Origin: Clitoria ternatea
Lineage: Eukaryota > Streptophyta > Magnoliopsida > Fabales > Fabaceae
Direction of reading: 5' to 3'
Assembly (NCBI GenBank): GCA_037962975.1
Contig: CM075673.1
Location: 120,795,001-120,859,000 of the forward strand
Length of the DNA stretch: 64,000 bases
A program made the translations under genes and the position numbers. Within the stretch, counting starts at the first letter, position 1, and each line of letters opens with the position of its first letter. The notes below the pieces were generated by a model that saw only the letters and a list, made by a program, of their open reading frames with translations, made no database searches and was not told where the DNA came from. Shown piece after piece: positions 35,252 through 47,814 of the stretch.

Positions 35252-36280
35252 CTAAATTACAACCAAGAACCTATTAGAGCCATGAAATTCATATCTCAGT
35301 ATGGAATCTAATGGCTGAAGTTCCACATTTGGGTTCACCACTTTGTCACACATGACTTTAGTATCATGTTTTAGTGGTGCATAACCCTTACTGCATTTTG
35401 ATGTTCCTGCAGGCTCATTTAGAAAAACAAAATCAAGTGGGTCCTTAGGAAGAATCTCTTCCTTCACCGCTTGGTCAACTAATTCAATGTTACAACAAGC
35501 ATTATCATGAAAAGGTTTTTTCAAAGAATCTATCAAATTAAATTCAACCTTTTGGTCCCTTACAGTCAGAGACAACTTACTATTTTTAACATCAATTATG
35601 GCGCCTGCTGTGGCTAAAAATGGCCTACCTAATATAATAAGGATCATAGAATCCTTATCCATCTCTAGTACATCAAAATCAGTAAGGATAAAAAATTTTC
35701 CTACCTTAATAGGAACATCCTTTAAAATACCTACAGGATACTTAATAGATCTATTAGCCAATTGTAAGGACATCCTGGTAGCTTTCAATTCACTCAATCC
35801 CAGCTTCTTAGAAGTAGACAAAGGCATCACGCTAACACTAGCTCTTATATCACATAAAGCTCTATCTATTGGCATGTCATCAATCATGCATGGGATAGAA
35901 AAGCTACCTGGATCCTGAAGCTTGGGTGGTAGGTTCCTTTGGATCAGTGCACTATACTTCTCAGTAAGTGCTACTAAACCCTCTTCCTCTAGCTTCCTTT
36001 TATTGGACAGAATATCCTTCAGAAACTTTGCATAGGTAAGCATTTGTTGTAAAGCATCAGTGAAAGGAATATTAATGTAGAGCTTTTTTAAAACCTCAAG
36101 AAACTTACTAAACTGTTTGTCCAACTTGGCCTTGGCCAAGCGCTGAGGAAATAGAATGGGAGGTTGATATGGCTTAACCTTCTTCTTCTTCTCTTGCTTC
36201 TCTTCTTCCATAGCAGATGAAGGTGATCTGGTCTTATCCTCCTTAGGGTCCTTCTTAAATTGTTTTTCCCTTGGTGGCAT
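35252..36280 (-). CDS. Athila-1 aspartic protease region (open, catalytic loop mutated)
   Basis: This 342-codon open frame is the protease part of an Athila gag-pol polyprotein. Residues 1-50 are charged (Lys/Glu) and lead to a PPILFPQRL motif typical of the gag-protease junction. A conserved helix-rich segment (FLEVLKKLYINIPFTDAL, about 60-77) and the retropepsin core follow (about 125-250), with SVSVMPLS and ILGRPFLATA at about 216-225. The catalytic loop reads D144-I145-R146-A, where the family has Asp-X-Gly-Ala. The Gly-to-Arg change is a single transition and should abolish activity. It is the only long intact frame in the element. It lies about 390 bases downstream of the gag debris and is followed by no pol. 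Confidence 0.85.
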   Translation of the reverse strand: MPPREKQFKKDPKEDKTRSPSSAMEEEKQEKKKKVKPYQPPILFPQRLAKAKLDKQFSKFLEVLKKLYINIPFTDALQQMLTYAKFLKDILSNKRKLEEEGLVALTEKYSALIQRNLPPKLQDPGSFSIPCMIDDMPIDRALCDIRASVSVMPLSTSKKLGLSELKATRMSLQLANRSIKYPVGILKDVPIKVGKFFILTDFDVLEMDKDSMILIILGRPFLATAGAIIDVKNSKLSLTVRDQKVEFNLIDSLKKPFHDNACCNIELVDQAVKEEILPKDPLDFVFLNEPAGTSKCSKGYAPLKHDTKVMCDKVVNPNVELQPLDSILRYEFHGSNRFLVVI

Positions 36281-36299
36281 TAGACCTTCATATTATGTA

Positions 36300-37560
36300 C
36301 CACTCCTAAGCGTTACAGCCATGGCGTGGTTGGATGAACCTGCTTATGATTTTCCTGGAAATGTCCCAGGCATTCTTTGAGATGATGAAGCCTACTAAGC
36401 AATCTGATTCTCCAACATTTTATAATGAGTGGCAGGAGTGTCCACCTTTGAGGCTAAAGTCTTTATAGCTTTAGAGAACTCATCATTTTGCTTCAGTTGA
36501 GTAGCTACAAATGTCTTCATCAAGGATTCCAATTTGGACTTCTGTGGAACGAAAGGTCCTTGTGGTCTATAGTTACTCTGATTATTTTGAAATGAAGGTG
36601 GCCTGCTTTGGAAACCAAGTGGTCCAAATGGTGGTCTAAAATTATTTCCATAATTACCACTGTAGTTTCAAATAGCATCTACTTGTTGTATCTCTAGTGG
36701 TTCTGGAGTAGAAGTCACTCCAAGCTGATGACCTAAAATGGTATGACCTGAAACACCATACAGCTCACATACAAGATTAGAAGTACTTATTCCTAATTTA
36801 TCAAATTTATCAATTTTAACAGATAATACTTCTACTTTAGTAGTTAATAAAGAGAACATTAATAGAGTACTTACCTAGAGTTCTTGGTAAACTCCTTTCT
36901 AAAGACCACTGGTATATGTTTTGGGCAACCTCCTTAATGAGATTGTAACCTTCTTCCATATTCTTACTCATGAAGGCACCGCCAGCTGCGACATCCAAGG
37001 TTACCTTCTGGTTCGGAGTGAGTCCATTATAAAATATGTGCACTGTCAACCAGCGTTCAATACCATGGTGTGGGCATTCCCGGAGCATTTCTTTGTACCT
37101 CTCCCAGGCATCATATAGAGTTTCATCATCTTTATGAGCGAAAGTGATGATTTGCTTCCTCAACTGGTCTGTTTTTCTCCTTGGATAATATTTTTTGAGG
37201 AAGGCATGAGACAGCTGTTCCCATGTAATGATTGACCCCTCTGGAAGCGCATACAACCAAGCTCTGGCCTTGTCCCTTAAAGAGAATGGAAAAGCCTCAA
37301 CCGAATTGCATCGTTTGAGACCCCATTTACCTTGAGCGTGTCACAATACTCAAGGAAAATCTAAAGATGCAACTTGGGATCCTCGAATGGCAATCCTCCA
37401 AACTGACTTTGTTGAACCATCAAGAGCAAGGATGGCTTCAACTCAAAATTATTCGCCTCAATGTTTGGTCTAGTAATGCTAGACCTTCAGCCCATCGCAT
37501 TAGGCGCTGCAAAATCATGGAGTGCTCTGTTGTCTTGATTTTCCATTTATGTTTGGCTTG
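36300..37560 (-). pseudogene. Athila-1 gag, degenerate
   Basis: The best piece is 37256-36837, with WEQLSHAFLKKYYPRRK, a YDAWERYKEMLRECPHHG segment and a DVAAGGAFMSK segment, all characteristic of the Athila Gag domain. Upstream (37560-37260) the reading is broken by stops and frame changes. Downstream (36859-36668 and beyond) a CELYGVSGH string stands where the zinc knuckle would be, followed by an Asn/Pro-rich tail (FRPPFGPLGF). At least three stops or frameshifts separate the pieces. Confidence 0.8.
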
Positions 37561-37930
37561 TTGAACTTGAAGGTTGGTGCACGTTTTGTTCAATGCGTGC
37601 CTAAGAAGTCTAATCTTTCAAAGAGTTCTTTCAATCTCAGAATCAAATATATGTTTAAAGCTGTCACTTTTTCGCATAAAGGGGCTTGCATAAATTTATA
37701 AACAACAAAGAAAAACAAGCGTAATTCTACAGGAAAATCACCCGTTCTCCATTTTGTTCTCACCTCCTAGGCGAGACAAGAAACCTTCATGCTAAGAGCC
37801 TCTTTTCCTTATACCCAGCTCCCCGAAAACAACAAACTCAAGTGAACCGGCTTGAAATAAAACTGAAAAATACAGAAAATATAGACTAGTCTAATCAAAA
37901 ACCTCTTAGCCAATATTGGGGGAAACACAA

Positions 37931-37948
37931 TCCCCGACAACGGCGCCA
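37931..37948 (-). other. Athila-1 primer-binding site
   Basis: The minus strand reads TGGCGCCGTTGTCGGGGA, the standard Athila/Tat-type primer site, six bases from the LTR end. Confidence 0.9.
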
Positions 37949-37954
37949 AAAACT

Positions 37955-39472
37955 TGATAGCCAACCGAAGCACACGGGGTATCGAAGTAATAAAAAGATA
38001 TCATTCCCACAGAGATTGTGCCTAAGTACTAGTTATAACGGTGATTCAATTATCTAGTGGAATTTGATTAAAACGAATTACCCAAAACGATTATGAATAG
38101 TAAATCAGAGAACAGAAAATTTAACGTCTTTTGTAAAAGAAAATCGGAGCAAGTTTGGAAATTGAATCAAAGGTAAATCTTGGGGTAATAAGGGTTTATA
38201 CGCCAGTATCAAAATTAAAGGTTACTCACCTATCCAATTATACGATTTCATTCCTAAGGCAGATTCCCCTAAGTTAATTAATACCTTCCTCTCGAAAGCC
38301 TATTAACATGCCTAATTCCTAAAGAACCATGTTCGATTTGTTAATTAGGCCCTTTACATTTTATGGAAATTCGATTAATCCCTTAAACAATTTTGCTTAC
38401 CGTCGTAAATCAAAATCATAGATTCAATTTAGGTATTTTCGAATTACATGCCAATCTCTCAATTACCTATATAATTTGTGATCATCTACGCTTATCTCTA
38501 AGTCTTGCAGAAGCATTACGCATACATAAATTGAATAGAGATTGAAATCATATGAATTGGAATGCGAAGAATAATTAATTGTAACACATAGGCATATTAC
38601 ATCCTTAGCCCCAAGAAAAGAGTTTAGTGTGCCATAAGGATTGTTGTCATCATGTCACACATCATAAAATCAATGCCAAGCATAAAAGATATCAAAAGTG
38701 TAAACTAGGGATTTAGAAATTACAACTTAGTTCTCACTAGGATTACTAATTCTTCCTCCCAAATCTGCAGATTCGATTGCCCTTGATGAATTTGACTCTT
38801 GATTTCCAATGAAATCTTCCGAAAGAGTTCTTCAAAATCTCCCCAAAGTGTGCCAAAATTTATCTATCCAGAGATCCCTTTCAAATCCCCTAGAGTACCC
38901 ATTAAATATCCTAAATAATAGAGAGATTTGGGCCTCGTAGGGGACAACCACGGCCAGTGGTGGATAACCACAGCCAGTGGTTTAGGTTCTATTGCGTAAA
39001 TTTGCATTTTCTAAAACACACAGAGCCAACCGCGGCCAGTGGTGGGTTGTGACTTACTCTGCTCGCTCCATAGTGCCAACCACTGGCAATGGTGGCAACC
39101 ACGACCAGTGGTGGTGATGTTGATGATGTTTTGCCCTTAAACAGAGCCAACCACGGCCCGTGGTGGGTTCTACCACTAATTTCCTCTTTTCTAGTGCTAA
39201 CCACGGCCAGTGGTTGGCCACCACTAGCTGTGGTTTCCTCCAACCTTGCCAAAATGCACTCCCAAGGGTCTCAAAGGTCTCTTCTTTCATCCACTTTGCC
39301 ATTTCCCCTCAAAATAGACCTATAACATCATTAATCCTGCAAAAATAGGAACAACCAAGTAGTAATAGCGGAAAGGAATCAAAATCAAGGGAATCGGGCA
39401 GAAATAATATGTAAAAACCCTAAAAGCTAGACCTAAAAATAACCAAGAACAACACACAATGCACACTTATCA
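37955..39472 (-). repeat. Athila-1 5' LTR
   Basis: It contains the same ordered features as the 3' LTR, including the ACCAC...GTGGT array at 38940-39240. That array has one more unit here (GGACAACCACGGCCAGTGGT) than in the other LTR. Confidence 0.93.
38940..39240. repeat. ACCAC-GGCC-GTGGT array in the Athila-1 5' LTR
   Basis: Copies are better preserved than in the 3' LTR: several read AACCACGGCCAGTGGTKG exactly. LTR pairs are identical at insertion, so the two arrays show decay and a copy-number change since then. Confidence 0.85.
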
Positions 39473-39477
39473 GTGAT

Positions 39478-41360
39478 GAATCTAGAGGAATTAGGCACAC
39501 CTGATGAGAAGCAACGTACATTATATATATATCATTTAACCATGTAGCATGTCATGACATGACATAACACGATGTCATGGTTTCTCTTTAAGGAATAAGA
39601 AATTCAAGCGGTGGTGAACTTGTTAGAGATACAATTCCATCGTGATTTGGTACATGCACACAGTGGTGGCAAGGTGAGGATGGGTGTTGCGTAGTGGTGG
39701 TCAGAAAATTAATTTGTTACCCGTTGGCTTTTAGGCATGTAGAATTTTTAGGAACCGGAAATAAAAGGTGTTAAAAATAAATATAGAATAATTCATGGGG
39801 GATGAATCTCAGAAAATGTCCAATACAAAACTTATAGATCTTATTTTTCCCTTCAATTTGATATATCATTTACGACGATCCAATATCGATAGCCCAAGAT
39901 ATGCCCGAAACAAGACAGGATGCTCAACTTGTTCTTGAATCAGGTAGGGCTGTAAAGATAAATTTGTAGTAATTTTTCCCTTAGGAATTAGCCTTTGTGC
40001 TCTTCATAAGACTTGTATATTTCCTTGATACATATCCACAGCAAAAAGAACAAAGCAATTTTAATACTGGAAGAGGGTGATATACCTATTTTTCTAGAAC
40101 CAGTCAGCATAGTGACGTGATGAACAGAGGTCCTTAAAATCCTAAAAATTGTACCAATTTGGGAGGATTTAGTTTTTGAGGTTTGCAAGTAAAATGTAGA
40201 TAATTTTGTTATAGAGATTTTGACACCAAGTTTGCGTGAATCGAATATCGTACGAGGAAGTTATGAATTTTTAAGTGAAACATGCGTAGAGTAAAAACGT
40301 GAATGACATGGTTTTAAAATGAATTTAATTAATCCTTGAATTTGAGCATGACAGAGTAGGAATTTAGGGTCAAGACCAGAAATAGAGATTGAAGGTCTCT
40401 TCAAAATAAAATGAACAAGACTAAAATCATTCCAATCAAGCATCGTTTGAGAAAGTTAGGTCTGAATTGCCAAAAATGGTCAGATTGAATTTCTGAAGAA
40501 ATGAGGTAGCATGGGAATAAGGTTGATAGAGTTCGAATCAAGTCTCGGCCTCTTCAGGAAACATTCCTAAAACGTCCAAATGAGTCACTGGGGACTGACC
40601 GTGTCACCATCGGATACTCCGACGTATATACACGATCAAACATAGGTGACGTTGAAGGTTTTGATTGGTCCGATTAGACCTAATCAATTATCCTCGATCC
40701 ACTACAGGAAAACCCTACTGTGACTAATCTCCTTTATGGAGTCACTAGTCTCAAGTCAAGTTACTAAAAAAGTTCGACAACTGGGCCCCACAGTATAATA
40801 CCAGGAAATCCTTTAGTATTTTATTATCAAAATATTATTTTACATTACAAATTAATTAGAAACTTAATAAAATATTATTTTAATATTATATATATTTATA
40901 TATTTTTTCGAATAATTATAATTATTGTTATACTTACATATTTTAATTATATCTTTACTAATTACTCCTAATTAACCCATTAATCTACACATAGTTTACT
41001 AAAAGAATAATCTAAACAATTATTTATAATTTAACAAGATAAATTAGTTATTAATAATTAATCTAAAATATTTTACTAATACTCACACTCACTCATGTCT
41101 CACTTTACTCTATTATTCCTTACACATCTCTCTTTCTCTAGTACTCTTTACCTTTCACGTAAATCTTTTATTATCCTACCACACCTACTCATACTTAGCT
41201 ATCTGCTAGTACCTTGAACACTCCTTTCCTCATCATTTCTTCTTTCTTCTAGTCACTCGGGATCAGACCAAAGCCTGAACTTCTACTTAAGAACTCATTA
41301 GAGCACTCTTAGAGATTCCTGAGAGTCTAGGCCCTTATTCTAAAAACTAGGGCTGTTACA
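39478..41360 (-). mobile_element. LTR-like unit U5, sense-strand start
   Basis: It continues U5 from the Athila-1 target to the terminal GGCTGTTACA, whose inverse TGTAACAGCCC is the unit's start. No gene is recognised. AT-rich DNA fills 40800-41100. Confidence 0.65.
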
Positions 41361-41365
41361 TTTTG

Positions 41366-42032
41366 GAAGGCTAATTTTTGGTTATGACCTTAACAATAGA
41401 TGATGATTAATTGTGATGCAATGATTTTCATATTATATTGATGAATGGATGATGATATTACATGAATGACGACTTGTTGGAATGAAATATGATTTGTTTA
41501 GCATTAATATTGTGAATTGGATGCGAAACAAGGAAGTGGATATGTCATATTTTTATTTAGTGGATGAGACTTCATGCAAAGGTCTCCTACAACCTATAAT
41601 ATATGTATGAAACTTATGTGCATGATTGGTTATGGCCGAATGGGTTTAAATTGCAAATTGGTATGCTTGGTTTGGTCAAAAAGGGGGTGAAATGCCACTG
41701 GGACATACCTTGATCCGGGAAAGGAGTTATTAAGTGTGATTTGTTGGAGCAAGTCATGATTATATATAAGAACATAGCTCCCTAGAGAGTTTAGGTCAAA
41801 ACCAACCTAAACGTATTTTCGTACGTTATGTAAATTGCTCAGATTACATATCAAATTACCTTATAGCTTATATTTTGATCGGGGTAGAATTTGGGCGTGA
41901 AACTCTGCCATATAAATGATATTAGGGTAGGTGAGTTGTGTATAAAATTTCATGCAATTTGGAGTTGAATAGCCTAGTGAAGAGGGGATCCAAAGTCGGT
42001 AAAAAGCTTGGTGCAAAAAGCTATTGGGAGGG
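41366..42032 (+). mobile_element. LTR-like unit U4, part 2 of 3
   Basis: It is placed in U4 because it directly follows the second TTTTG of U5 and precedes Athila-2. No coding sequence or array is recognised, and I could not align it by eye with the other units, so this assignment rests on the duplications. Confidence 0.5.
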
Positions 42033-43924
42033 TGATAACTTATCTTTTTACCTTTAAACTTACTCTATTTGTCTGTTTTATTTATTGTTAAATCCTAATA
42101 AATGTGTTTTAGCGTAATTTGTCAAATTGTGATCTCTGCTTTTAATTTCTACTGTTACTGTTTATTTTACATTAATTAGTATGTTTAAAATACTTTAAGC
42201 TTTCTTAAGTGTTTAATTCTAAAATAAATTAATTGAATACCCTTTACCATTTCACGTAAATTAGCTTCTGATTGGGCAAGGAATTAACGTTTTATTTTCT
42301 TTTTGTGTAGCTCCTCTCTAATTAACGTTAAATGCTTTCTAAAACAAGGCTCCCATGTTTCATTATTTTAATACCAGTGCATGCTTACATCCATAAAATG
42401 ATTGAATAAAATAATGCTTCTCATTTCATTTACTTCAATTCACGTGAAAGGCTTTTTCACAAAGGGGTCCCACGTGCTTGAAGTTTTAATGCAAAGATTT
42501 CCATTCCTTCTTTTCTTCTCACGACAATGTTTTGCCTAAGGACACTAAATGTTTTGTCTTTTTCCTCTTGCATTCACATAGTCAAAAGCAAGGGCTAAGT
42601 ATCAATATTTTATTCATTCTTTCTCCCATTCTCTCATAATTCTCACGGCAATGCTAGCTTCCAATCACCAAATATCTTATTCAAAAGCTTGCCACTTTCT
42701 CTTTGTATTCACATGGTCAACAAGTCTCTATTTGCCTAATATTTTATTCAATCCCATCTCTCCACATTGCCAACGTTAAAGGCTGCAGAAGACAAAGGAA
42801 ATTGGACAACATTTTGGAGCATTATTAACGTGAATGGGACAGCATTATTGAAGGCAATTTAACATGGAAGAAATGGGTTCCCATGAACCAACACTTTGCC
42901 AACAAAAAATGAAAAGAAAGAGGAGACAAAGTGGAAGTATAAGCTGGCTGTCTTTCGAGGAAATAATAAAGAAAACCAGTTGAAGCATATAAAAGGATGA
43001 TAAAAGAGGAGAGAGGGACGAAAGTGAAGGAGCAAAAGAGCAGAGGGAGGCATAGCAGTCAGCAGAAGGAATTCTGGAGAAACTGGAACACAACAACTTC
43101 CTGGTTTGTAATTTTTCTTAGTTTCTATTTTTGTATTTGTTTTGGTCTTTCAATTATGGAAGGCTAGAAATCTTAGATTGATTTTCTTGGAATTTTTGAG
43201 GTTTTGATTTTTAATACATTTCCTTGATTATTAAGCTCTTCATAATTCTAGCTTGATTATTTAATGTCTATTTTGTTTAATTAAGTTGTATGCTTAATCG
43301 ATTTAATTATACAATTAGAATTGAATAAGAATTATATTAAGATAGATTAAGAAATATACATGCTTAATGAATATTTCAAAATCAATCTTAATAGTTGTGG
43401 TTTGCTTAATTCCATAACATTGAAGTTAGATTATGTATGTAGGCGATGTTTCTATGTATGTTCAATAATTCCTAGAATTTATAATCTTGACTCCTTTTGC
43501 TTAATTAGGATGCTTGATTAACATGTTCATTTAATTTGAATGTAAGTAAAGGAATTATGAATTAAAAGATGCTTAGTTGATTAATTCAAATTGAACTAGG
43601 AGATTGATAATAAGGAAAGTGTATAGAAATCTTTTGAAATCCAAGGATAAAATAAATTACAATTATATCAAGAAAATCAATCATTTGTCAATTATTTGTT
43701 TCATATTTATTCTGTATTCTTGTATTCTATATTCTATTAAATTGTGACAACCAATGAAAACCCCCCTAAAATACCTTTGTATGTTTGTTGAGTTTTATTT
43801 GTCAAAATTATTTTAAAACTTAATTTTCCTAAATTTTTATGTTGATCTTCGAGAGAACGACTTAGGTTGACACCCTAGTACTACACTAATTATTTTTAAT
43901 GTACTAATTTGATGGACCGTGACG
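42033..43924 (+). repeat. Athila-2 5' LTR
   Basis: It matches 51939-53828 closely with scattered differences, including a short AATAAAGAA segment near 42966 missing from the other copy. A TATAAAAGG box at 42988 is followed about 30 bases later by a purine-rich start region. A long open frame on the minus strand at 42845-43096 is a chance frame. Confidence 0.92.
42988..42996 (+). promoter_or_regulatory. TATA box of the Athila-2 LTR
   Basis: TATAAAAGG is conserved in both LTRs (42988 and 52885) and is the likely core promoter. Confidence 0.7.
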
Positions 43925-43939
43925 TAAAACGTCAAATTT

Positions 43940-43960
43940 TGGCGCAGCAGCCGGGGATCA
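43940..43960 (+). other. Athila-2 primer-binding site
   Basis: TGGCGCAGCAGCCGGGGA followed by TCA is an Athila-type site, slightly changed from the usual TGGCGCCGTTGCCGGGGA. Confidence 0.85.
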
Positions 43961-44291
43961 ACGATTAGGAAAATTCTTGTTTTAAATTAATTTTTAAAAA
44001 ATAAAAAATAATAATGTAATAATAAAAAATTGTTTGTTTGTTTGTTTTATTTTATTTCTTTTACATGATTTATGATTCTTATGATATATTACTCATGATC
44101 ATGAAATATCTTGTTGTATGCTATGTATGACTAGAAGGACTTTTGGGCATTTATATTCATTTAATCCTGAAATTGATAGAACTTTTCATAGATTAGTTAG
44201 ATAAGTTATATTTAATAATAACTTTGTTGATATTGATAGTGATAGTATCTCATCTGAATCTGCTGAAAGTACTACTGCTAGTTTTTCTGAT

Positions 44292-45360
44292 ATGGCTAGG
44301 CCTCGTGAAAAAACTCTTAAAGAACTAGCTGCGCCCAAATTCACATACGAAAGTTTGTGTATTCAATATCCTGAAGCGGATGTCCCTTTTATGCTTAAGA
44401 CTGAGCTTATACACTTGTTGTCTAAGTTTCATGGTCTTGCGGGTGAAGATCCGCATAAACACCTCAAAGAATTCCACATTGTGTGCTCCACAATAAAACC
44501 TCAAAACGTTCAAGAAGACCATGTCTATCTTAAAGCGTTTCCTAATTTTTTAGAGGGTGTTTCTAAGGATTGGCTCTACTACCTTGCTCCAAGATCAATC
44601 ACAAGTTGGAATGACTTAAAGAAAATGTTCTTAGAAAAGTTCTTTCCTGCCTCTAGAACTACTGCAATCCAAAAGGACATATCTGGAATTAGGCAACTCT
44701 TTGGAGAAAGTCTTTATGAGTATTGGGAGAGATTCAAGAAACTCTGTGCAAGTTGCCCTCACCACCAAATTTTTGAACAACTTCTTCTTCAGTACTTTTA
44801 TGAAGGTCTGCACCACGTTGATCGCAACATATTAGATGCGGCAAGTGGAGGAGCTTTGGGAGACATGACTGCTGCTGAAGCAAGAAACTTGATTGAGAAG
44901 ATGGCATCCAACTCTCAATAATTCAGTGTAAGAAACGATGCTTTCAAAAGTACATATGATTCAAATTCTAGTTCATCTGGAATTAAATTGGAGAGCAAAC
45001 TTGACGCTCTCACCACTCTGGTCACACAATTAGTAGTGAATCAAAAATCCATGACTGCCAAAGTATATGGCATCTGCTCTTCACAGGAGCATCCCACTGA
45101 TTGTTGTTCTTCTCTACAAGAAAATCCCTAAGCCTATACAGCCAACATCTACCATGATAGACCTCCACCACAACAGCAACAACAAAACCATGACCTTTCC
45201 ACCAATAGATACAACCCAGGTTGGAGGAACCATCCAAACCTAAGATGGGGTAACCAACAACAAAATCCCTAACCCCCATTTCAAAGCAATGCACAACCTT
45301 CCAAAGACCTACACCTCAACCATCCAGAAGTGGCCCTTATTTGGAAGAACTGGTGAAACA
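44292..45360 (+). pseudogene. Athila-2 gag, truncated by stops
   Basis: The first 209 codons are open and clearly Athila Gag: LKELAAPKFTYESLCIQYP near the start, then FHGLAGEDPHKHLKEFH, KDWLYYLAP, MFLEKFFPASRT, LYEYWERFKKLCASCPHHQ and a DAASGGALGDMTAAEARNL segment. After the stop at 44919 the same frame continues as a degenerate C-terminal tail, rich in Gln and Asn with GWRNHPNLRWGN, broken by further stops at about 45129 and 45270. Gag would form the particle shell and bind RNA. This copy could make only the N-terminal part. Confidence 0.85.
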
Positions 45361-45475
45361 AATGGCTGCACAGAACTTGGAGTATCAACAAATGAATGAT
45401 GCTACCATCCAAAGCTTGAGCAACTAAATTGGGCAATTGGCTTCATCATTGAACTAATTACAGTCTTAGAACTCT

Positions 45476-46615
45476 GACAAATTACTATCTCAACCAGCTG
45501 TAAATCCAAGAAATATGAGCGCAATTCAGTTAAGATCAAGTAAGAATTTTGAGGCACCCATACCCAAAGAACCCGAGAAACTAACAGATGTGCCCATAAC
45601 AGTTGAGAATGATGTACCCTCTTCAAGCCCAAGACAATCTGAGATGCAACCACCCCAAATCCTACCTCATATCCCTCTTCCATTCCCACCAATAGCAATT
45701 CCAAGTAAGAAAATGGAAGAAGTGGACAAAGACATCTTAGATACTTTTAGGAAAGTGGAAGTGAATATACCTCTTCTTGATGCAATCAAGCAAATACCTA
45801 AGTATGCTAAATTTCTGAAAGAGCTGTGTACTCATAAGAGGAGACTCAAGGGCAATAAAAGGATAAGCATGGGAATAAATGTATCTGCACTGCTTGGTAA
45901 GGAAGTTCCAAATATCCCTGAGAAATGTAAAGATCCAGGTACGTTCACTATACCCTGCATCATAGGCAATAACAAATTTGAAAATTACATGTTAGATTTA
46001 GGAGCTTCAATAAATGTTATGCCTATGTCTGTTTTCAAATCTTTGTCTCTTGGAAATTTATAACCTACTGGTGTAGTGATTCAGCTAGCCAATAGAAGTA
46101 CTGCTTACCCTGCTGGAGTCATAGAAGATGTTTTGGTTCAGGTAGATCAACTTGTTTTCCCTGCTGACTTTTTCATACTTGATATGGAAGAAGGTATGCC
46201 TCAGATTCCTGTTCCTATAATTTTAGGAAGACCATTTTTGAAAACAGCCCGAACCAAAATAGATGTTCATTCTGGAACCTTCTTTATGGAATTTGGTGAC
46301 ACTAGAGTTCAATTCAATATTCTTGATGCTATGAAATACCCATATAAAGATCACTCTGTTTTTCATATTGACATTATGGATGAATTGATTTGTGAATATC
46401 TTTCTGATATCTCTCAAAATGTTGATTTGGAATGCATGGATGATTCAAACAATTGTTTTACATGCAATAATTCAGGAAGTTGTGATATTTATGCTAAAAT
46501 TGATAAATACATAACTGCTGATTCAGAGTTTTTAGATATGCCTGTTAATCATAAAAAGCTAGAATGCATTAACCTGAATGCAGAATTTCAAGAAGAATCT
46601 AATAAAATATTTTAG
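45476..46615 (+). pseudogene. Athila-2 protease region, one in-frame stop
   Basis: It begins around the SAIQLRSSK segment (from 45515) and a proline-rich LPFPPIAIPSKK linker, then a FRKVEVNIPLLDAIKQIPKYAKFLKE helix-rich region. The retropepsin core follows, with an intact LDLGASINVMP loop (D-L-G-A), a QLANRS segment and PIILGRPFLKTA. A TAA at about 46061 separates the catalytic loop from the rest, but the reading frame is the same on both sides. The final 70 codons are an acidic spacer before reverse transcriptase. Unlike Athila-1, the catalytic triad itself is preserved. Confidence 0.85.
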
Positions 46616-47812
46616 GTGCAAGCAGCGGAATCCAAATCTACTTTGTTAGTTCCATCTGTTTTGCAGGCACCCAAATTAGAGTTGAAATCCCTACCTGAGA
46701 ACCTCAAGTATGTATACTTAGGGGATGATGAACAGCTCCCAGTGATAATTTCCACTTCTCTTGATGAAAATCAAGAAGAAAAATTACCGCAGGTTCTGAA
46801 AAGGCACAAGAAGGCTATAGGCTGGACATTGGCAAACATCCCTGGAATTAACCCATCCATGTGCATGCATAGGATATTTCTGGAGGAAAATGCTAAAGCA
46901 GTAAGACAGCCTCAAAGGAGACTCAACCCTGTAATCCTTGATATGGTTAAGAAGGAGATTACTAAGCTTTTACAGGCAGGAATCATTTACCCTATCTCTG
47001 ATAGCCAATGGGTGAGTCCGATTCAAGTGGTTCCTAAGAAAACACAATTGTGAAAAATGAGAAGGATGAATTGATCCCTACCAGGGTGCAAAATAGTTGG
47101 AGAGTCTGTATTGACTACAGGAGACTAAACTAGGCAACAAAGAAGGACCATTTCCCTTTACCCTTCATTGATCAAATGCTTGAACGTCTCGCAGGTACTG
47201 TTTTCTTGATGGATTCTCTGGATATTTTCAGATTCACATTGCACCTAAGGATCAAGAAAAGACCACATTCACCTGTCCCTTTGGCACATTTGCTTATAGG
47301 AGAATTCCATTTGGCCTATGCAATGGTCCTTGAACTTTTCAAAGATGCATGATAAGTATTTTTCATGATTTCATTGAAAATTGCATAGAGTTGTTTATGG
47401 ATGATTTTACTGTTTATGGATCTTCATTTAATGCATTCATCGATAGTTTGGATAAAGTTTTAAACTGATGTATTGAAACTAACCTTGTCTTGAACTATGA
47501 AAAATATCATTTTATGGTAGAACAAGGAATAGTTTTAGGGCATGTAATCTCTGAGAAAGGAATCGAGGTAGATCTCGCCAAGATAGAAGTCATATCATAC
47601 TTACCTTACCCCTCTTATGTACGAGAGGTTCGTTCTTTTCTTGGTCATGCAGGTTTCTACAGAAGATTCATAAAGGATTTTAGCAAGAAGGCTAGACCAC
47701 TATCCAATCTGCTTCAAAAGGATGTGGTATTTGAGTTTGATGAAAAGTGTAAGGAGGCTTTTAATTGCCTCAAGCAAGCATTGATCACTACCCCCAATAA
47801 CCCAAGCACCTG
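46616..47812 (+). pseudogene. Athila-2 reverse transcriptase, frameshifted
   Basis: The N-terminal portion (46616-47053) has LKYVYLGDDEQLPVI, a HKKAIGWTLANIPGI segment and a QAGIIYPISDSQWVSPIQVVPKK end. After a stop, the palm continues with WRVCIDYRRLN, FLDGFSGYFQI (first catalytic Asp), an FTCPFGTFAYRRIPFGL segment and FMDDFTVYGSS (the double Asp). The thumb region runs from 47490 with GHVISEKGIEVD and VRSFLGHAGFYRRFIKDFS. Frames change near 47050 and 47190, and stops occur at about 47053, 47133, 47331 and 47466. It should be inactive as read, although all three catalytic aspartates are present. Confidence 0.88.
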
Positions 47813-47814
47813 AT

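Larger units (their letters stand above)
32191..39472 (-). mobile_element. Athila-1: Athila-type gypsy element without pol
   Basis: Two LTRs of 1.47 and 1.52 kb, TGATAAGTGTGC-type start and GGCTATCA end on the minus strand, flank a 4.3 kb interior. The primer-binding site is the Athila-type TGGCGCCGTTGTCGGGGA (minus strand). A near-perfect duplication GTGAC/GTGAT borders it (32186-32190 and 39473-39477). Only gag and protease remain; reverse transcriptase, RNase H and integrase are absent. It is inserted in U5 nine bases from U6. Confidence 0.93.
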
